Assembly: GCF_013409365.1 (NCBI RefSeq)
Contig: NZ_JACCBA010000001.1
Location: forward strand, 3,162,001 to 3,226,000
DNA: 64,000 nucleotides
DNA from: Actinomadura luteofluorescens
Lineage (GTDB): Bacteria; Actinomycetota; Actinomycetes; Streptosporangiales; Streptosporangiaceae
Direction of reading: 5' to 3'
Part shown: positions 41,935-51,189 of the stretch, in pieces
Layout: every line of letters begins with the position of its first letter
How positions within the stretch are numbered: position 1 is the first letter of the stretch
Notes under the pieces: generated by a model
Database searches by the model: none
Told to the model about the DNA's origin: nothing
The model's input: the letters and a program-made list of their open reading frames with translations, nothing else
Made by a program: the position numbers and the translations under genes

Positions 41935-42876
41935 GTGATCGATCGCTCAGACGTCCAGGCCGCCGCGGAACGGGTCGCGGGCCATGTCCGCCGCACGCCG
42001 ATCATCGAGGTCGAGCCGGAGCCGCTCGCGCCCGCCGGGCGGATGTGGCTGAAGCTCGAACTGACCCAGCACACGGGGTCGTTCAAGGCGCGCGGTGCGT
42101 TCAACCACATCCTCGCCGCGCGGGAGGAGGGGCGGCTTCCGGAGGCGGGCGTCGTCGCGGCGTCCGGCGGGAACGCGGGGCTGGCCTTCGCGTACGCGGC
42201 GGCGCGGGCGGGCGTCCCGTCCGAGGTGTACGTGCCGGAGACGGCGCCCGCGGTGAAGGTCGCGCGGCTGCGGGCCCTCGGCGCCGCGGTCGTGCAGGTC
42301 GGCACCCGGTACGCCGAGGCGCAGGACGCCGCCACCAAGCGCGCCGCCGACACCGGCGCGCTGTTCTGCCACGCCTACGACCTGCCGGAGGTGTGCGCGG
42401 GCCAGGGCACGCTCGGCCTGGAGGTGCTGGAGCAGACCGGCGGCGGGGCCGACACGGTCCTGCTGGCGGTCGGCGGCGGAGGGCTGATGGCGGGCGTCGC
42501 CGCCGCGCTCGAAGGGCGGGCGCGCGTCGTGGGCGCCGAGCCCGTGACGGCCCCGACCCTCGAACGCGCCCTGGACGCCGGACGTCCCGTGGACGTGGAG
42601 GTGTCGGGTGTCGCCGCCGACTCCCTCGGCGCGTCCCGGGCCGGTGAGATCGCGTTCGCGGTCGCCTCCCGCACCGGGGCGCGGTCCGTCCTGGTCACCG
42701 ACGAGGCGATCATCGAGGCCCGCCGGTTCGTGTGGGAGGAGTACCGGCTCGTCGTCGAGCACGGCACGGCCGCCGCCGTGGCCGCGCTGCGCTGCGGCGC
42801 CTACCGCCCGTCCGCCGGGGAGCGCGTCGTGGTCGTCCTGTGCGGCGCCAACACCGACCCGTCCGACCTGGCCTGA
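41935..42876 (+). CDS. PLP-dependent threonine/serine dehydratase-like enzyme
   Basis: A 313-residue fold-type II PLP enzyme. The Schiff-base lysine is K51 in GSFKARG, the phosphate/carboxylate loop SGGNAG at 77-82 and the glycine loop VGGGGLMAG near 182-190. It is shorter than IlvA and lacks the ACT regulatory domain, so it resembles catabolic threonine or serine dehydratases that yield 2-oxoacids and ammonia; serine racemase is an alternative. GTG at 41935 follows ggagggagacc. It stands alone between two minus-strand genes. Confidence 0.87.
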   Translation: MIDRSDVQAAAERVAGHVRRTPIIEVEPEPLAPAGRMWLKLELTQHTGSFKARGAFNHILAAREEGRLPEAGVVAASGGNAGLAFAYAAARAGVPSEVYVPETAPAVKVARLRALGAAVVQVGTRYAEAQDAATKRAADTGALFCHAYDLPEVCAGQGTLGLEVLEQTGGGADTVLLAVGGGGLMAGVAAALEGRARVVGAEPVTAPTLERALDAGRPVDVEVSGVAADSLGASRAGEIAFAVASRTGARSVLVTDEAIIEARRFVWEEYRLVVEHGTAAAVAALRCGAYRPSAGERVVVVLCGANTDPSDLA

Positions 42877-42892
42877 CGCCCTCCGGCGCGCC

Positions 42893-44221
42893 TCATCCGT
42901 CGGCGCGGAGGGCCTGGAGCGGCAGCAACCGCACCTGCGCGGCGGGACGGGCCGTGCCGGTCGCGGGCCGGCTGCCGCACAGCGCCTCCACCACGTGCGC
43001 GGCCAGCGCGTTGTCGATCGGGTGCGGGACGGGCGTGCCGCTGGCGCTGAGCTGCTGGTACTTCATCAGGTTGAAGGCCAGCGAGATCTGCCGCTCGCCC
43101 CCGGCGGACGTCAGGGACTGGGTCCCGGCGCCGAAGACCGCGCCGTCGTGGCCCCAGAACGTCCCGCACGGGAGGTCGAGGGAGTAGAGCCCGAGGCCGT
43201 AGTTCATCAGGACGTTGCCGTCCGCGTCCTTCACCGGAACGGTCCGCCGCATCTGCGCCAGGGCGTCGGGCCCGATGAGGTCGCCGGCGAGGAGCCTGCG
43301 GTAGAAGCGGTTGAGGTCGTCCATGGTGGAGACCAGAGCGCCCGCCGTCCACGCCCAGCTCATGTCGAAGGCGCTGTAGTCGCGGGGCGGCGTCACGTGC
43401 TGGTACAGCGACTCGTACATCCGCGGGTGCGGGCCCGCTATCCAGGACGAGGACGGGAAGTAGGTGTGCTTCAGCCCGGCCTTGCGGATGACGTTGCGGG
43501 TGATGTACTTCTCCGCCTTGGTCCCGGTCACCTTCTCCAGGAGTTCCCCGGCGATGATGTAGTTGGTGTTGGAGTACGACCAGCGCTCCCCCGGCTCTCC
43601 CGTGCGCGGCGCCTGCAACCCCCACGCGATGAGCTGCGCGGGCCGGACGCTGCGGAACCGGTACTCGTCCAGGCTGTCGGCCGAGAGTTCCCGCAGCGAG
43701 GGGAACGCCGCGGAGACGTAGTCACCGATGCCGCTCGTGTGGTCGAGCACCATCCGCACGGTCGTCTGCTCGCCGTAGCGTCCCGGAACGAGGCCGGGCA
43801 GGTAGCGGCCGACCGGGGCGTCAAGGTCGACATGGCCCCGCTCGACCTGCTGGAGGATCGCGGTGGCGACGAACGACTTGGTGATGCTGCCGACGCGCTG
43901 ACGCATGCCCGGAGTGACCGGGCGGCCCGTTCGCACGTCCGCGACACCGGCCGCGCCGTCCCACGCCGTGCGTCCGTCCCGGACCCCGGAGAACAGCCCG
44001 TACATGCCGGCGTCGTGCGTGGCATCCAGGGTGGCCCGCAGCTTGGCGGGATCGAACGGGACCGTGGGCGGCAGCGCCGTGGCGATCGCGGACGGACCCA
44101 CGTCCGGCCCGGCCGCCGTCGCCGCGACCTGGGCGGTCGCCAACGTCAGAACGAGCGCCGCACCCGCGGCGGCGCCCCTGACGGCGCCGCGCGCCGTCAG
44201 CCGTCCCAGCCCTCTGGCCAT
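42893..44221 (-). CDS. secreted class C serine hydrolase (D-alanyl-D-alanine carboxypeptidase/beta-lactamase family)
   Basis: A 442-residue exported hydrolase. A signal peptide (about 1-37) precedes the domain. The nucleophile S112 and K115 lie in SITK, the second motif Y216-S217-N218 in YSN, and the third is HDG at 358-360 in place of KTG, typical of R61-type carboxypeptidases and esterases. This predicts peptidoglycan or small-ester hydrolysis outside the cell rather than classical beta-lactam resistance. ATG at 44221. Monocistronic on the minus strand. Confidence 0.87.
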   Translation of the reverse strand: MARGLGRLTARGAVRGAAAGAALVLTLATAQVAATAAGPDVGPSAIATALPPTVPFDPAKLRATLDATHDAGMYGLFSGVRDGRTAWDGAAGVADVRTGRPVTPGMRQRVGSITKSFVATAILQQVERGHVDLDAPVGRYLPGLVPGRYGEQTTVRMVLDHTSGIGDYVSAAFPSLRELSADSLDEYRFRSVRPAQLIAWGLQAPRTGEPGERWSYSNTNYIIAGELLEKVTGTKAEKYITRNVIRKAGLKHTYFPSSSWIAGPHPRMYESLYQHVTPPRDYSAFDMSWAWTAGALVSTMDDLNRFYRRLLAGDLIGPDALAQMRRTVPVKDADGNVLMNYGLGLYSLDLPCGTFWGHDGAVFGAGTQSLTSAGGERQISLAFNLMKYQQLSASGTPVPHPIDNALAAHVVEALCGSRPATGTARPAAQVRLLPLQALRADG

Positions 44222-44367
44222 CGTTCCCGTCTCTCCGCGCCGACCGCGTTCCCGAAGGAGCCTCTTCTAGATCATCCACTCTCTCACCTCGGGGGTGGAA
44301 GCGGCCCCGGAGCCACCAAAACGGGTCGGAGACGACACGTGCCACCGGACGTCGCGGCGACAGGAGC

Positions 44368-44396
44368 TTGACATCGGCCCTCCGGTTTCTTATAAC
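44368..44396 (+). promoter_or_regulatory. consensus vegetative promoter of hsp20
   Basis: TTGACA (44368-44373), a 17-base spacer and TATAAC (44391-44396), the best housekeeping-type promoter in the window. Transcription would start near 44403, leaving a leader of about 75 bases that contains a near-palindrome (cctc...gagg, about 44411-44434) which could be an operator or a leader hairpin. Confidence 0.85.
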
Positions 44397-44477
44397 TGGA
44401 TTTGCAAGTTTCCTCTTGTACGAGGAACAGGTAATCGGCGCTCAGCCAGGCGCCGAGGTCTTCGGAGGTGATGGACC

Positions 44478-44915
44478 ATGTTGCTGACGTCGATCGACCC
44501 GTTCGTGCAGGAGTTCGAGCGGCAGTTCGACCGGGCGGTCCGGCAGGCCGCCGGCCAGGGCGGCGCCGGCATGCCGATGGACGGCATCCGCCGCGCCGAC
44601 GACGTCGTCCTGCGGTTCGACCTGCCGGGGGTCGACCCCGGCTCCATCGAGGTCACCGTCGACCGCGGCGTGCTCACGGTCACCGCGCGCCGCGAGGAGG
44701 AGTTCGGCGAGGACGAGCGCGTCTTCGTCCGCGAGCGCACGATGGGCGCCTTCACCCGCCGCGTCTACCTGTCGGAGCACCTGGACGCCGAGGCGATCGA
44801 GGCCGCCTACGACAACGGCGTCCTCGCCGTCCGCATCCCCGTGCTGGAGCGGGCGCGGCCCCGGAAGGTGGCCGTCCAGCAGTCCGACGGCGGCCGGAAG
44901 GCGATCAGGAACTGA
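44478..44915 (+). CDS. Hsp20/alpha-crystallin small heat-shock protein
   Basis: A 145-residue ATP-independent holding chaperone. The alpha-crystallin domain spans about 38-130: RADDVVLRFDLPGVDP, ITVDRGVLTVTA-type strands and the C-terminal AYDNGVLAVRIPV, whose I-P-V is the oligomerisation motif. ATG at 44478 follows ggaggtgatgg. It is driven by a consensus promoter and followed, after a 23-bp hairpin, by a MerR-type regulator gene, an arrangement suggesting local feedback control. No HAIR or CIRCE element is seen upstream. Confidence 0.92.
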   Translation: MLLTSIDPFVQEFERQFDRAVRQAAGQGGAGMPMDGIRRADDVVLRFDLPGVDPGSIEVTVDRGVLTVTARREEEFGEDERVFVRERTMGAFTRRVYLSEHLDAEAIEAAYDNGVLAVRIPVLERARPRKVAVQQSDGGRKAIRN

Positions 44916-44926
44916 CGCGCGACGTC

Positions 44927-44981
44927 CGGGCGGCCCCGGCCCGCGCGGCCCTCGGCGTGCCGCGCGGGCCGGGGCCGCCCG
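44927..44981 (+). terminator. 23-bp perfect GC hairpin between hsp20 and merR
   Basis: Perfect 23-bp stem (44927-44949 with 44959-44981) with a 9-base loop, starting 12 bases after the hsp20 stop. It has no T-run, so it may be a strong attenuator or an mRNA-stabilising hairpin that makes the regulator less abundant than Hsp20. Confidence 0.75.
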
Positions 44982-45030
44982 CATGGTCCGGCAGTCCGCC
45001 GGAACCGCACCGGCGCCGAGGAGGCCCCCC

Positions 45031-45351
45031 ATGAACCTGCCGTTCGACGACGAGCACGCCGCGCTGTTCACGGTGGGGCAGGTGGCGCAGATGCTGGACG
45101 TCCAGCAGGCGTTCCTGCGCCGCGTCGACGACCACCGGGTCGTGTCCCCCCAGCGCTCGACCGGCGGGCAGCGCCGCTACAGCCGCCACGAGATCGGCCG
45201 CATCCAGGAGGTCGTCTCGATGATGGGCGAGGGCATGACGCTGCCGGCGATCCGGCGCATCTTCGAGCTCCAGCACGAGGTGGCCGAGCTGACCCGGGAG
45301 CGCGACGAACTCGCCCGGCGGCTGGCCTCGGGCCCCGGCTCCGCGACCTGA
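45031..45351 (+). CDS. MerR-family (HspR-like) regulator
   Basis: A 106-residue single-domain regulator. The winged helix covers about 13-80: FTVGQVAQMLDVQQAFLRRVDDHRVV, RSTGGQRRYSRHEIGRI, as in MerR/HspR, followed by a short coiled-coil (HEVAELTRERDELARRL). It has no metal or ligand cysteines. ATG at 45031 follows gaggagg; an upstream ATG at 44983 would lie after the hairpin but has no ribosome site. It likely represses the upstream hsp20 operon. Confidence 0.85.
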   Translation: MNLPFDDEHAALFTVGQVAQMLDVQQAFLRRVDDHRVVSPQRSTGGQRRYSRHEIGRIQEVVSMMGEGMTLPAIRRIFELQHEVAELTRERDELARRLASGPGSAT

Positions 45352-45412
45352 CGTCCCGGGGGCGGGCACGCCGGAGGGGTCGTGCGGCCCCGACGGCGCG
45401 CCGGCCCGCGGG

Positions 45413-46327
45413 TCAGCCGAGCAGGTCCGCGAGGGTCTCGCGGCGGGACGGGTGGCGCAACTTGTGCATGCCCTTGGACTCGATCTGCCGGATGCGCTCA
45501 CGCGTCACCCCGTAGACCTTGCCGACCTCCTCCAGGGTCTTCGGCTCGCCGCCCGACAGCCCGAAGCGCAGCGAGATGACGCCGGCCTCGCGCTCGGTGA
45601 GCGTCTCCAGGACGGCGTCGAGCCGCCCGCGCAGCATCGAGGTCGCCACGACGTCGGCGGGGTCGCCGCCCTCGGGGTCCTCGATGACGTCGGCGAGCTC
45701 GCCGTCGCCGTCCTCGCCGAGCGGCGTGTGCAGGGACAGCGGCTCGCGGGCCTGCCGCCGCAGCCACTCGACCTTCTCCGGCGTGACGTCGAGCTCGACG
45801 GCCAGCTCCTGCGAGGTCGGCTCGCGGCCGAGGTCCTGCATCATCCGCCGCCGGACGCGCGTCATCCGGTTGAGCACCTCGACGACGTGCACCGGAATGC
45901 GGATGGTGCGGCTCTGGTCGGCCAGCGCGCGGCTGATCGCCTGCTTGATCCACCAGACGGCGTAGGTGGAGAACTTCAGGCCGCGGCGGTACTCGAACTT
46001 CTCCACGGCGCGGATCAGGCCCAGGTTGCCCTCCTGCACGAGGTCGTTCAGCTGTAGGCCGTGGCCCATGTAGCGCTTGGCGAGCGACACGACGAGGCGC
46101 AGGTTCGCCTCGACCATGTGCTCCTTGGCGCGGGCACCGTCGGCGGCGATCCACTCCAGGTCCTGCTTGTCCTGGAGGCTCAGTTCGTCGCCCAGGGTCA
46201 TGAGGCGCTCTCGGGCGAACAGGCCGGCCTCGATGCGCTTGGCCAGGTCGACCTCCTGCTCGGCGGTGAGCAGCGCGGTGCGCCCGATGCGGGACAGGTA
46301 GTCCTTCATCGGGTCGACGAGGTTCAC
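45413..46327 (-). CDS. sigma-70 family RNA polymerase sigma factor (group 1/2, SigA/HrdB-like)
   Basis: A 304-residue sigma factor with regions 1.2 ([21 protein letters not shown]), 2 ([34 protein letters not shown]; -10 recognition in [10 protein letters not shown]), 3 and 4 ([20 protein letters not shown]). It lacks the long N-terminal region of the primary HrdB, so it is best called a group 2 or SigB/HrdA-D type factor. GTG at 46327 has no ribosome site; an in-frame CTG at 46369 follows aaagga at 7 bases and would add 14 residues. Divergent from a TetR gene. Confidence 0.9.
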   Translation of the reverse strand: MNLVDPMKDYLSRIGRTALLTAEQEVDLAKRIEAGLFARERLMTLGDELSLQDKQDLEWIAADGARAKEHMVEANLRLVVSLAKRYMGHGLQLNDLVQEGNLGLIRAVEKFEYRRGLKFSTYAVWWIKQAISRALADQSRTIRIPVHVVEVLNRMTRVRRRMMQDLGREPTSQELAVELDVTPEKVEWLRRQAREPLSLHTPLGEDGDGELADVIEDPEGGDPADVVATSMLRGRLDAVLETLTEREAGVISLRFGLSGGEPKTLEEVGKVYGVTRERIRQIESKGMHKLRHPSRRETLADLLG

Positions 46328-46455
46328 GGTGGAGCGGGGGGTTGCGCTCGGCGCGTGGCTGGCGTTCAGGGCTGTGTCCTTTGCTCGTCCGGCGGCCGGG
46401 AGGGAACGGTCACCCGGTCTCGGTACCCGTCAGGCTCGCGAGCCAAACTTGGAAC

Positions 46456-46490
46456 CGACCTAAGTATGTGTCAAGTACGAACTTAGGTCG
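46456..46490 (+). promoter_or_regulatory. long inverted-repeat operator before tetR
   Basis: Perfect 10-bp arms cgacctaagt (46456-46465) and acttaggtcg (46481-46490), separated by 15 bases, ending 20 bases before the tetR start codon. A strong candidate autoregulatory site that may also influence the divergent sigma gene. Confidence 0.8.
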
Positions 46491-46510
46491 AATTATGAGA
46501 GGATGGCGGC

Positions 46511-47158
46511 ATGGGACTGCGGGAGATGAAGAAGCAGCAGACGCGCGAGAGCATCTCGAACCAGGCGACCCGCCTGTTCCTGCGGCACGGCTTCGACCGC
46601 GTGACGATCGCCGACGTCGCCGCGGCGGCGCAGGTGGCGAAGATGACCGTCACCAACTACTTCCCGCGGAAGGAGGACCTGGCGCTCGACCTGCACGAGG
46701 TGTTCGTCGCCCTCCTCGCGCGCACGGTCGCCGAGCGGAAGCCGGGCGAGTCCGCGCTGGCCGCGCTGCGCCGGGCCTTCCTGGAGGCCGTCCGGCGGCA
46801 CGACGCCGTGATCGGCTTCTCCGGTCCCGACTTCGCCCGGATGATCACTGAGAGCCCGGCGCTGGTGGCGCGGCTCCGCGAGTTCCACGAGGAGCGGGAG
46901 GACGCCCTCGCCGCCGTCCTCGCCGAGGAGACCGGAGCGGGCCCGGGCGACGCCCTCCCCCGCCTCGCCGCCGCGCAGCTCGGCGGCGCCCACCGCGTCC
47001 TGTTCGGCGAGGCCCTGCGCCGCACCGTGCGGGGCGAGACCCACGAGGAGATCGAGGCGGCCCTCGCGGAGACCGCGAAGACCGCCTTCGACCTGCTCGA
47101 ACCGTCCCTGGGCACCTACGCGACCCGGCCGGCGCCCCAGGGCCGCAAGACGATCTAG
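46511..47158 (+). CDS. TetR-family regulator
   Basis: A 215-residue repressor. The DNA-binding domain (about 5-52, with RVTIADVAAAAQVAKMTVTNYFPRKEDL) is typical of TetR, with a variable helical C-terminal domain that sets ligand specificity. An exceptionally clear inverted repeat lies directly upstream, so autoregulation is likely. No obvious neighbour target on this side: it converges, with a 4-base overlap of stop codons, on the pyruvate carboxylase gene. ATG at 46511. Confidence 0.87.
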   Translation: MGLREMKKQQTRESISNQATRLFLRHGFDRVTIADVAAAAQVAKMTVTNYFPRKEDLALDLHEVFVALLARTVAERKPGESALAALRRAFLEAVRRHDAVIGFSGPDFARMITESPALVARLREFHEEREDALAAVLAEETGAGPGDALPRLAAAQLGGAHRVLFGEALRRTVRGETHEEIEAALAETAKTAFDLLEPSLGTYATRPAPQGRKTI

Positions 47159-50100
47159 GCGCCCTCCCGGATGACCAGGAGGAGGTCGCCGGCCTGGACG
47201 GGCGTCGCCTCCGGGACTGCCAGCCGGGCGACCGCGCCCGCGACCGGAGCGGTGATCGCCGCCTCCATCTTCATGGCCTCGATGGTGGCGACCACGTCCC
47301 CCGCGGCGACCTCGTCGCCCTTGGACACCCGCAGCGTCACCGAGCCGTCGAAGGGGGCGGCGACATGGCCGGGCTCGGCGGGATCGGCGCGCTCGACCGG
47401 CGGCGCATCGGACTTGACGGACTTGTCGCGGACGGAGAGTGTCCGGAGCTGGCCGTTCACCGAGCAGATGACCTGCCGGACGCCCGCCTCGTCGACGTCG
47501 CCGACGGCCTCCAGCCCGGCCAGGACGCGGACGCCGGGTTCGAGGTCGAACGCCACCTCGTGCCCGGCGCGCAGCCCGTACAGGAACGGGCCGGTCGGCA
47601 GGACGGAGAGGTCGCCGTAGGCGGCGCGGGCCTCGCGGTAGTCCTTCGCCGGGCCGGGGAAGAGGAGGCGGTCGAGCGTGTCGCGAACCTCTGGGCCGGC
47701 CAGAGCCTTCTCCTCGGCGCCGTCCAGTTCGGCCCGGGCGGGCGTGTACTGGCGCCCCGCGAGCGCCTTGGCGCGGAACGGCTCGGGCCAGCCGCCGGGC
47801 GGATCGCCCAGTTCGCCGTTCAGGAACCCGATGACGCTGTCGGGGATGTCGTAGCGGTCCGGGTTCTCGGCGAAGTCGTCCGGGTCGGCGCCCGCCGCGA
47901 CCAGGTGCAGCGCCAGGTCGCCGACGACCTTGCTGGACGGGGTGACCTTCACGAGCCGCCCGAGGATGGCGTCGGCGGCGGCGTAGAGGCGCTCGATCTC
48001 CTCGAAGCGGTCGCCGAGGCCGAGGGCGACGGCCTGCTGCCGCAGGTTGGACAGCTGCCCGCCCGGGATCTCGTGCCGGTAGACCCGTCCGGTAGGCGAT
48101 GGGAGCCCCATCTCGAACGGCGCGTAGAGCCTCCGGACGGCCTCCCAGTACGGCTCCATGACGGTGAGCGCGTCCAGGTCGATCCCGGTGGCCTGCTGGG
48201 TGAAGTCGGTCGCGGCCACGATCGCCTGGAGCGGCGGCTGGCTCGTGGTGCCCGAGAGCGGCGCGGCGGCCCCGTCGACGGCGTCGACACCCGCTTCGAT
48301 GGCGGCGATGTAGGTGCCGATCTGCCCGCCTGCCGTGTCGTGGGTGTGCAGGTGGACCGGCAGGTCGAACCGCTCGCGGAGGGCCCCGACGAGGGTGCGC
48401 GCGGCGGGCGCCCTGAGCAGGCCGGCCATGTCCTTGATGCAGAGGATGTGGACCCCCGCGTTGACCAGTTCCTCTGCCAGCCGCAGGTAGTAGTCGAGCG
48501 TGTAGAGCTGTTCGTCCGGGGAGGACAGGTCGCCCGTGTAGCAGAGCGTGCCCTCCACCAGCGCGTGTGTCTGGAGGGCCGCGTCGATGGCCGGACGCAT
48601 GCGGTCCACGTCGTTCAGGGCGTCGAACACACGGAAGATGTCGACTCCCGTACTGGCCGCCTCCTTCACGAAGGCCCGAGCCACCGAGTCGGGGTACGGC
48701 GTGTAGCCGACGGTGTTGCGGCCACGCAGAAGCATCTGGATGCACAGGTTGGGTGCTGCTTCGCGGATCGCGGCCAGCCTGTCCCAGGGCGACTCGCCCA
48801 GGAACCGGAGCGCGACGTCATAGGTTGCCCCACCCCACGCCTCGACGGAGAGAAGCTGCGGCGTCATCCGGGCGAGGTAGGGCGCGGCTGCCAGCAGGTC
48901 ATACGTACGTACTCGCGTAGCCAGGAGCGACTGATGCGCGTCGCGGAACGTCGTGTCAGTGACGGCCAAGGCGTCCTGGTTGCGGAGTTGCTCGGCGAAC
49001 GCGCGCGGGCCGAGCGCCAGCAGCCGGTCACGCGAGCCCTCGGGGAACGGCCCGTCGAGGTCGAGCGGCGGCAGCTTCGTCGCCGGGTCCAGGTCGGTGG
49101 GCGCCTCGCCGTGCGGCTTGTTGACCGTGACGTCCGCCAGGTACCGGACGAGCCGCGTCGCGCGGTCGCCGCTGGATCGGGCCGTGAGCAGGTCGGGATG
49201 GTCGGCGATGTAGGACGTGGTGACGCCCCCCGCGCGGAAGTCGGGCTCGTCCAGCAGCGCCCGCAGGAACGGGATGTTGGACGCGACTCCCCTGATGCGG
49301 AACTCGGCGACGGCCCGGCGCGCCCGCCGCACCGCGTCCTCGAACGTCCGGCCGCGGCACGTCAGCTTCACCAGCAGCGAGTCGAAGTGCGGCGAGATGA
49401 TCGCGCCTCCGTAGGCCGTGCCGGTGTCGAGCCGCACGCCGGCGCCGCCCGGGGACCGGTACGCGGAGATCTTCCCGGTGTCGGGACGGAAGCCGTTCGC
49501 CGGGTCCTCGGTCGTGATGCGGCACTGCACGGCGAACCCGCTCACGCTGACCCCGTCCTGCGCGATGCCGAGGTCGTCGAGCGTCTCGCCGCCGGCGATG
49601 CGCAGCTGGCTCTGCACCAGGTCGACGCCCGTGACCTCCTCGGTGACGGTGTGCTCGACCTGGATGCGGGGGTTCATCTCGATGAAGACGTGCTCACCAC
49701 GGTCGTTCACAAGGAACTCGACCGTTCCCGCGTTCTCGTAGCCGATCTCCTGGGCGAAGCTGACCGCGTCGTCGCACAGCCGCCGGACCGTCTCCGCGTC
49801 CAGCCCCGGCGCGGGCGCGATCTCGACGACCTTCTGGTGGCGGCGCTGCACCGAGCAGTCGCGCTCGCGCAGGTGGACGATGTGCCCGGCGCCGTCCGCG
49901 AGGACCTGCACCTCGATGTGACGCGGACGGTCCACCGCCTGCTCCAGGAACACCGTCGGGTCGCCGAACGCGCTCTCGGCCTCGCGGCGCGCCGTGTCCA
50001 CGGCGGCCTCCAGCTCCTCGCGGTGGTCGACGCGGCGCAGCCCGCGCCCGCCGCCGCCCGCCGCGGCCTTCACGAACAGCGGGAACCCGACCTCGTCGGC

Positions 50101-50535
50101 CGCCTCCAGCTCCCGTCCCGGCTCGGGCGTCGCCGAGCGCAGCACCGGAAGGCCCGCGCGCCGCGCCGCCGCGACCGCCTCGATCTTGTTGCCCGCCAGG
50201 CTCAGCACCCGCGACGGCGGGCCGACGAACTTGATCCCGTTGCGCTCGCACGCCGCCGCCAGCTCGGGGCTCTCCGACAGGAACCCGTACCCGGGGTAGA
50301 CGGCGTCGGCGCCGACCCGCAGCGCCGTCTCCACGATCCCGTCCACGTCGAGGTAGGCGCGGACGGGATGGCCGAGCTCCCCGATCTCGTACGCCTCGTC
50401 CGCCTTCTGCCTGTGCAGGGACAGGCGGTCCTCGTGCGCGTACACGGCGACGCTGGCGATGCCGAGTTCGTACGCCGCGCGGAAGGCGCGCACGGCGATC
50501 TCGCCACGGTTGGCGACGAGCAGCTTACTGATCAC
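47155..50535 (-). CDS. pyc: pyruvate carboxylase
   Basis: A 1126-residue biotin-dependent anaplerotic enzyme converting pyruvate, bicarbonate and ATP to oxaloacetate. The biotin carboxylase domain (1 to about 450: SKLLVANRGEIAVRAFR, AAAGGGGRG, ERDCSVQRRHQK) is followed by the carboxyltransferase TIM barrel (about 520-800: TDTTFRDAHQSLLATRVRT, CIKDMAGLL), the PC_OADA region and a C-terminal biotinyl domain with the lysine K1089 in EAMKMEA. Length and order match bacterial single-chain PYC. GTG at 50535 follows tgggaga. Monocistronic; the 362-base upstream gap is AT-richer than average. Confidence 0.96.
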   Translation of the reverse strand: MISKLLVANRGEIAVRAFRAAYELGIASVAVYAHEDRLSLHRQKADEAYEIGELGHPVRAYLDVDGIVETALRVGADAVYPGYGFLSESPELAAACERNGIKFVGPPSRVLSLAGNKIEAVAAARRAGLPVLRSATPEPGRELEAADEVGFPLFVKAAAGGGGRGLRRVDHREELEAAVDTARREAESAFGDPTVFLEQAVDRPRHIEVQVLADGAGHIVHLRERDCSVQRRHQKVVEIAPAPGLDAETVRRLCDDAVSFAQEIGYENAGTVEFLVNDRGEHVFIEMNPRIQVEHTVTEEVTGVDLVQSQLRIAGGETLDDLGIAQDGVSVSGFAVQCRITTEDPANGFRPDTGKISAYRSPGGAGVRLDTGTAYGGAIISPHFDSLLVKLTCRGRTFEDAVRRARRAVAEFRIRGVASNIPFLRALLDEPDFRAGGVTTSYIADHPDLLTARSSGDRATRLVRYLADVTVNKPHGEAPTDLDPATKLPPLDLDGPFPEGSRDRLLALGPRAFAEQLRNQDALAVTDTTFRDAHQSLLATRVRTYDLLAAAPYLARMTPQLLSVEAWGGATYDVALRFLGESPWDRLAAIREAAPNLCIQMLLRGRNTVGYTPYPDSVARAFVKEAASTGVDIFRVFDALNDVDRMRPAIDAALQTHALVEGTLCYTGDLSSPDEQLYTLDYYLRLAEELVNAGVHILCIKDMAGLLRAPAARTLVGALRERFDLPVHLHTHDTAGGQIGTYIAAIEAGVDAVDGAAAPLSGTTSQPPLQAIVAATDFTQQATGIDLDALTVMEPYWEAVRRLYAPFEMGLPSPTGRVYRHEIPGGQLSNLRQQAVALGLGDRFEEIERLYAAADAILGRLVKVTPSSKVVGDLALHLVAAGADPDDFAENPDRYDIPDSVIGFLNGELGDPPGGWPEPFRAKALAGRQYTPARAELDGAEEKALAGPEVRDTLDRLLFPGPAKDYREARAAYGDLSVLPTGPFLYGLRAGHEVAFDLEPGVRVLAGLEAVGDVDEAGVRQVICSVNGQLRTLSVRDKSVKSDAPPVERADPAEPGHVAAPFDGSVTLRVSKGDEVAAGDVVATIEAMKMEAAITAPVAGAVARLAVPEATPVQAGDLLLVIREGA

Positions 50536-50897
50536 GTGTGTCTCCCAGGAGAGGTGCGGGCGCGTCCGGCCGCGCCCGACGGCCTCCTGGGCTCCACGCT
50601 GAGCCGCTCCTGCCGGGACGAACCCGTGGGCGAACCGGATCCTCGGATACCTACCCAGTCGCGCGGTCCGGACGGCCCCGCCCGCCCACGAGAACAAAGG
50701 GACAGATGATACGTAAAGTGAAAAGAGGGGAAAGTTTCGCCCACCGTGGCGGCGTGCCGCGGGCGCGGGGCCGGATCCGGTCGCCCGCTAAACGGAACGA
50801 TCACTCGGAATAGCCGGAAGGATCTTGCGGTTGCAACTACCGTGCGAGATCCCGCCAGCCGGGTAGCACTCATGTCAGCGACCCATGGAGGTGAACC
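50536..50897. other. promoter region of pyruvate carboxylase and of the 60-aa ORF
   Basis: No coding frame supported. It contains the pyc leader and an AT-rich patch (about 50695-50735, rich in runs of a and g) likely to hold the promoters. No clear operator was recognised. Confidence 0.45.
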
Positions 50898-51080
50898 GTG
50901 CCGAGCAGCATTCCCCGCACCCGTTCGAACAGTGAGCGCAAACACGTGAGAACCACGTCGCTCCGCGCCCTCGCGGTCGCCGCACAGTTGGAACGCAACC
51001 ATGCCCCGGAGGGTCCACCGGGCAACGTGCAGGGCCGGGCGGAGAGCCGCCGCCGTCGGCGGACACCCGACCCGGCCTGA
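50898..51080 (+). CDS. 60-residue basic small protein, unrecognised
   Basis: GTG at 50898 follows a strong ggaggtgaa at 5 bases and the frame ends at a stop just before a dedicated terminator (51115-51141), which supports a real transcription unit. The product is very basic, with Arg/Ser/Pro-rich ends and a short helix-like centre (SLRALAVAAQLERNHA). It has no cysteine or membrane segment. Roughly 78% of codons end in G or C, less than neighbours. It could bind nucleic acid; no family is recognised. Confidence 0.5.
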   Translation: MPSSIPRTRSNSERKHVRTTSLRALAVAAQLERNHAPEGPPGNVQGRAESRRRRRTPDPA

Positions 51081-51114
51081 CACCCCGCCCGGCCGCACCT
51101 CCGGTCAGGCATGA

Positions 51115-51141
51115 GAAAGCCCCCGCGACGCGGGGGCTTTC
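51115..51141 (+). terminator. terminator after the 60-aa ORF
   Basis: Stem gaaagcccccg (51115-51125) with its perfect complement (51131-51141) and a 5-base loop; the arm ends in ctttc, so it works on both strands. Confidence 0.85.
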
Positions 51142-51189
51142 GTGCTTCCTGCGCCGGATCGAGCCCGGCCGGACGCGGAAGTCGCCGTG

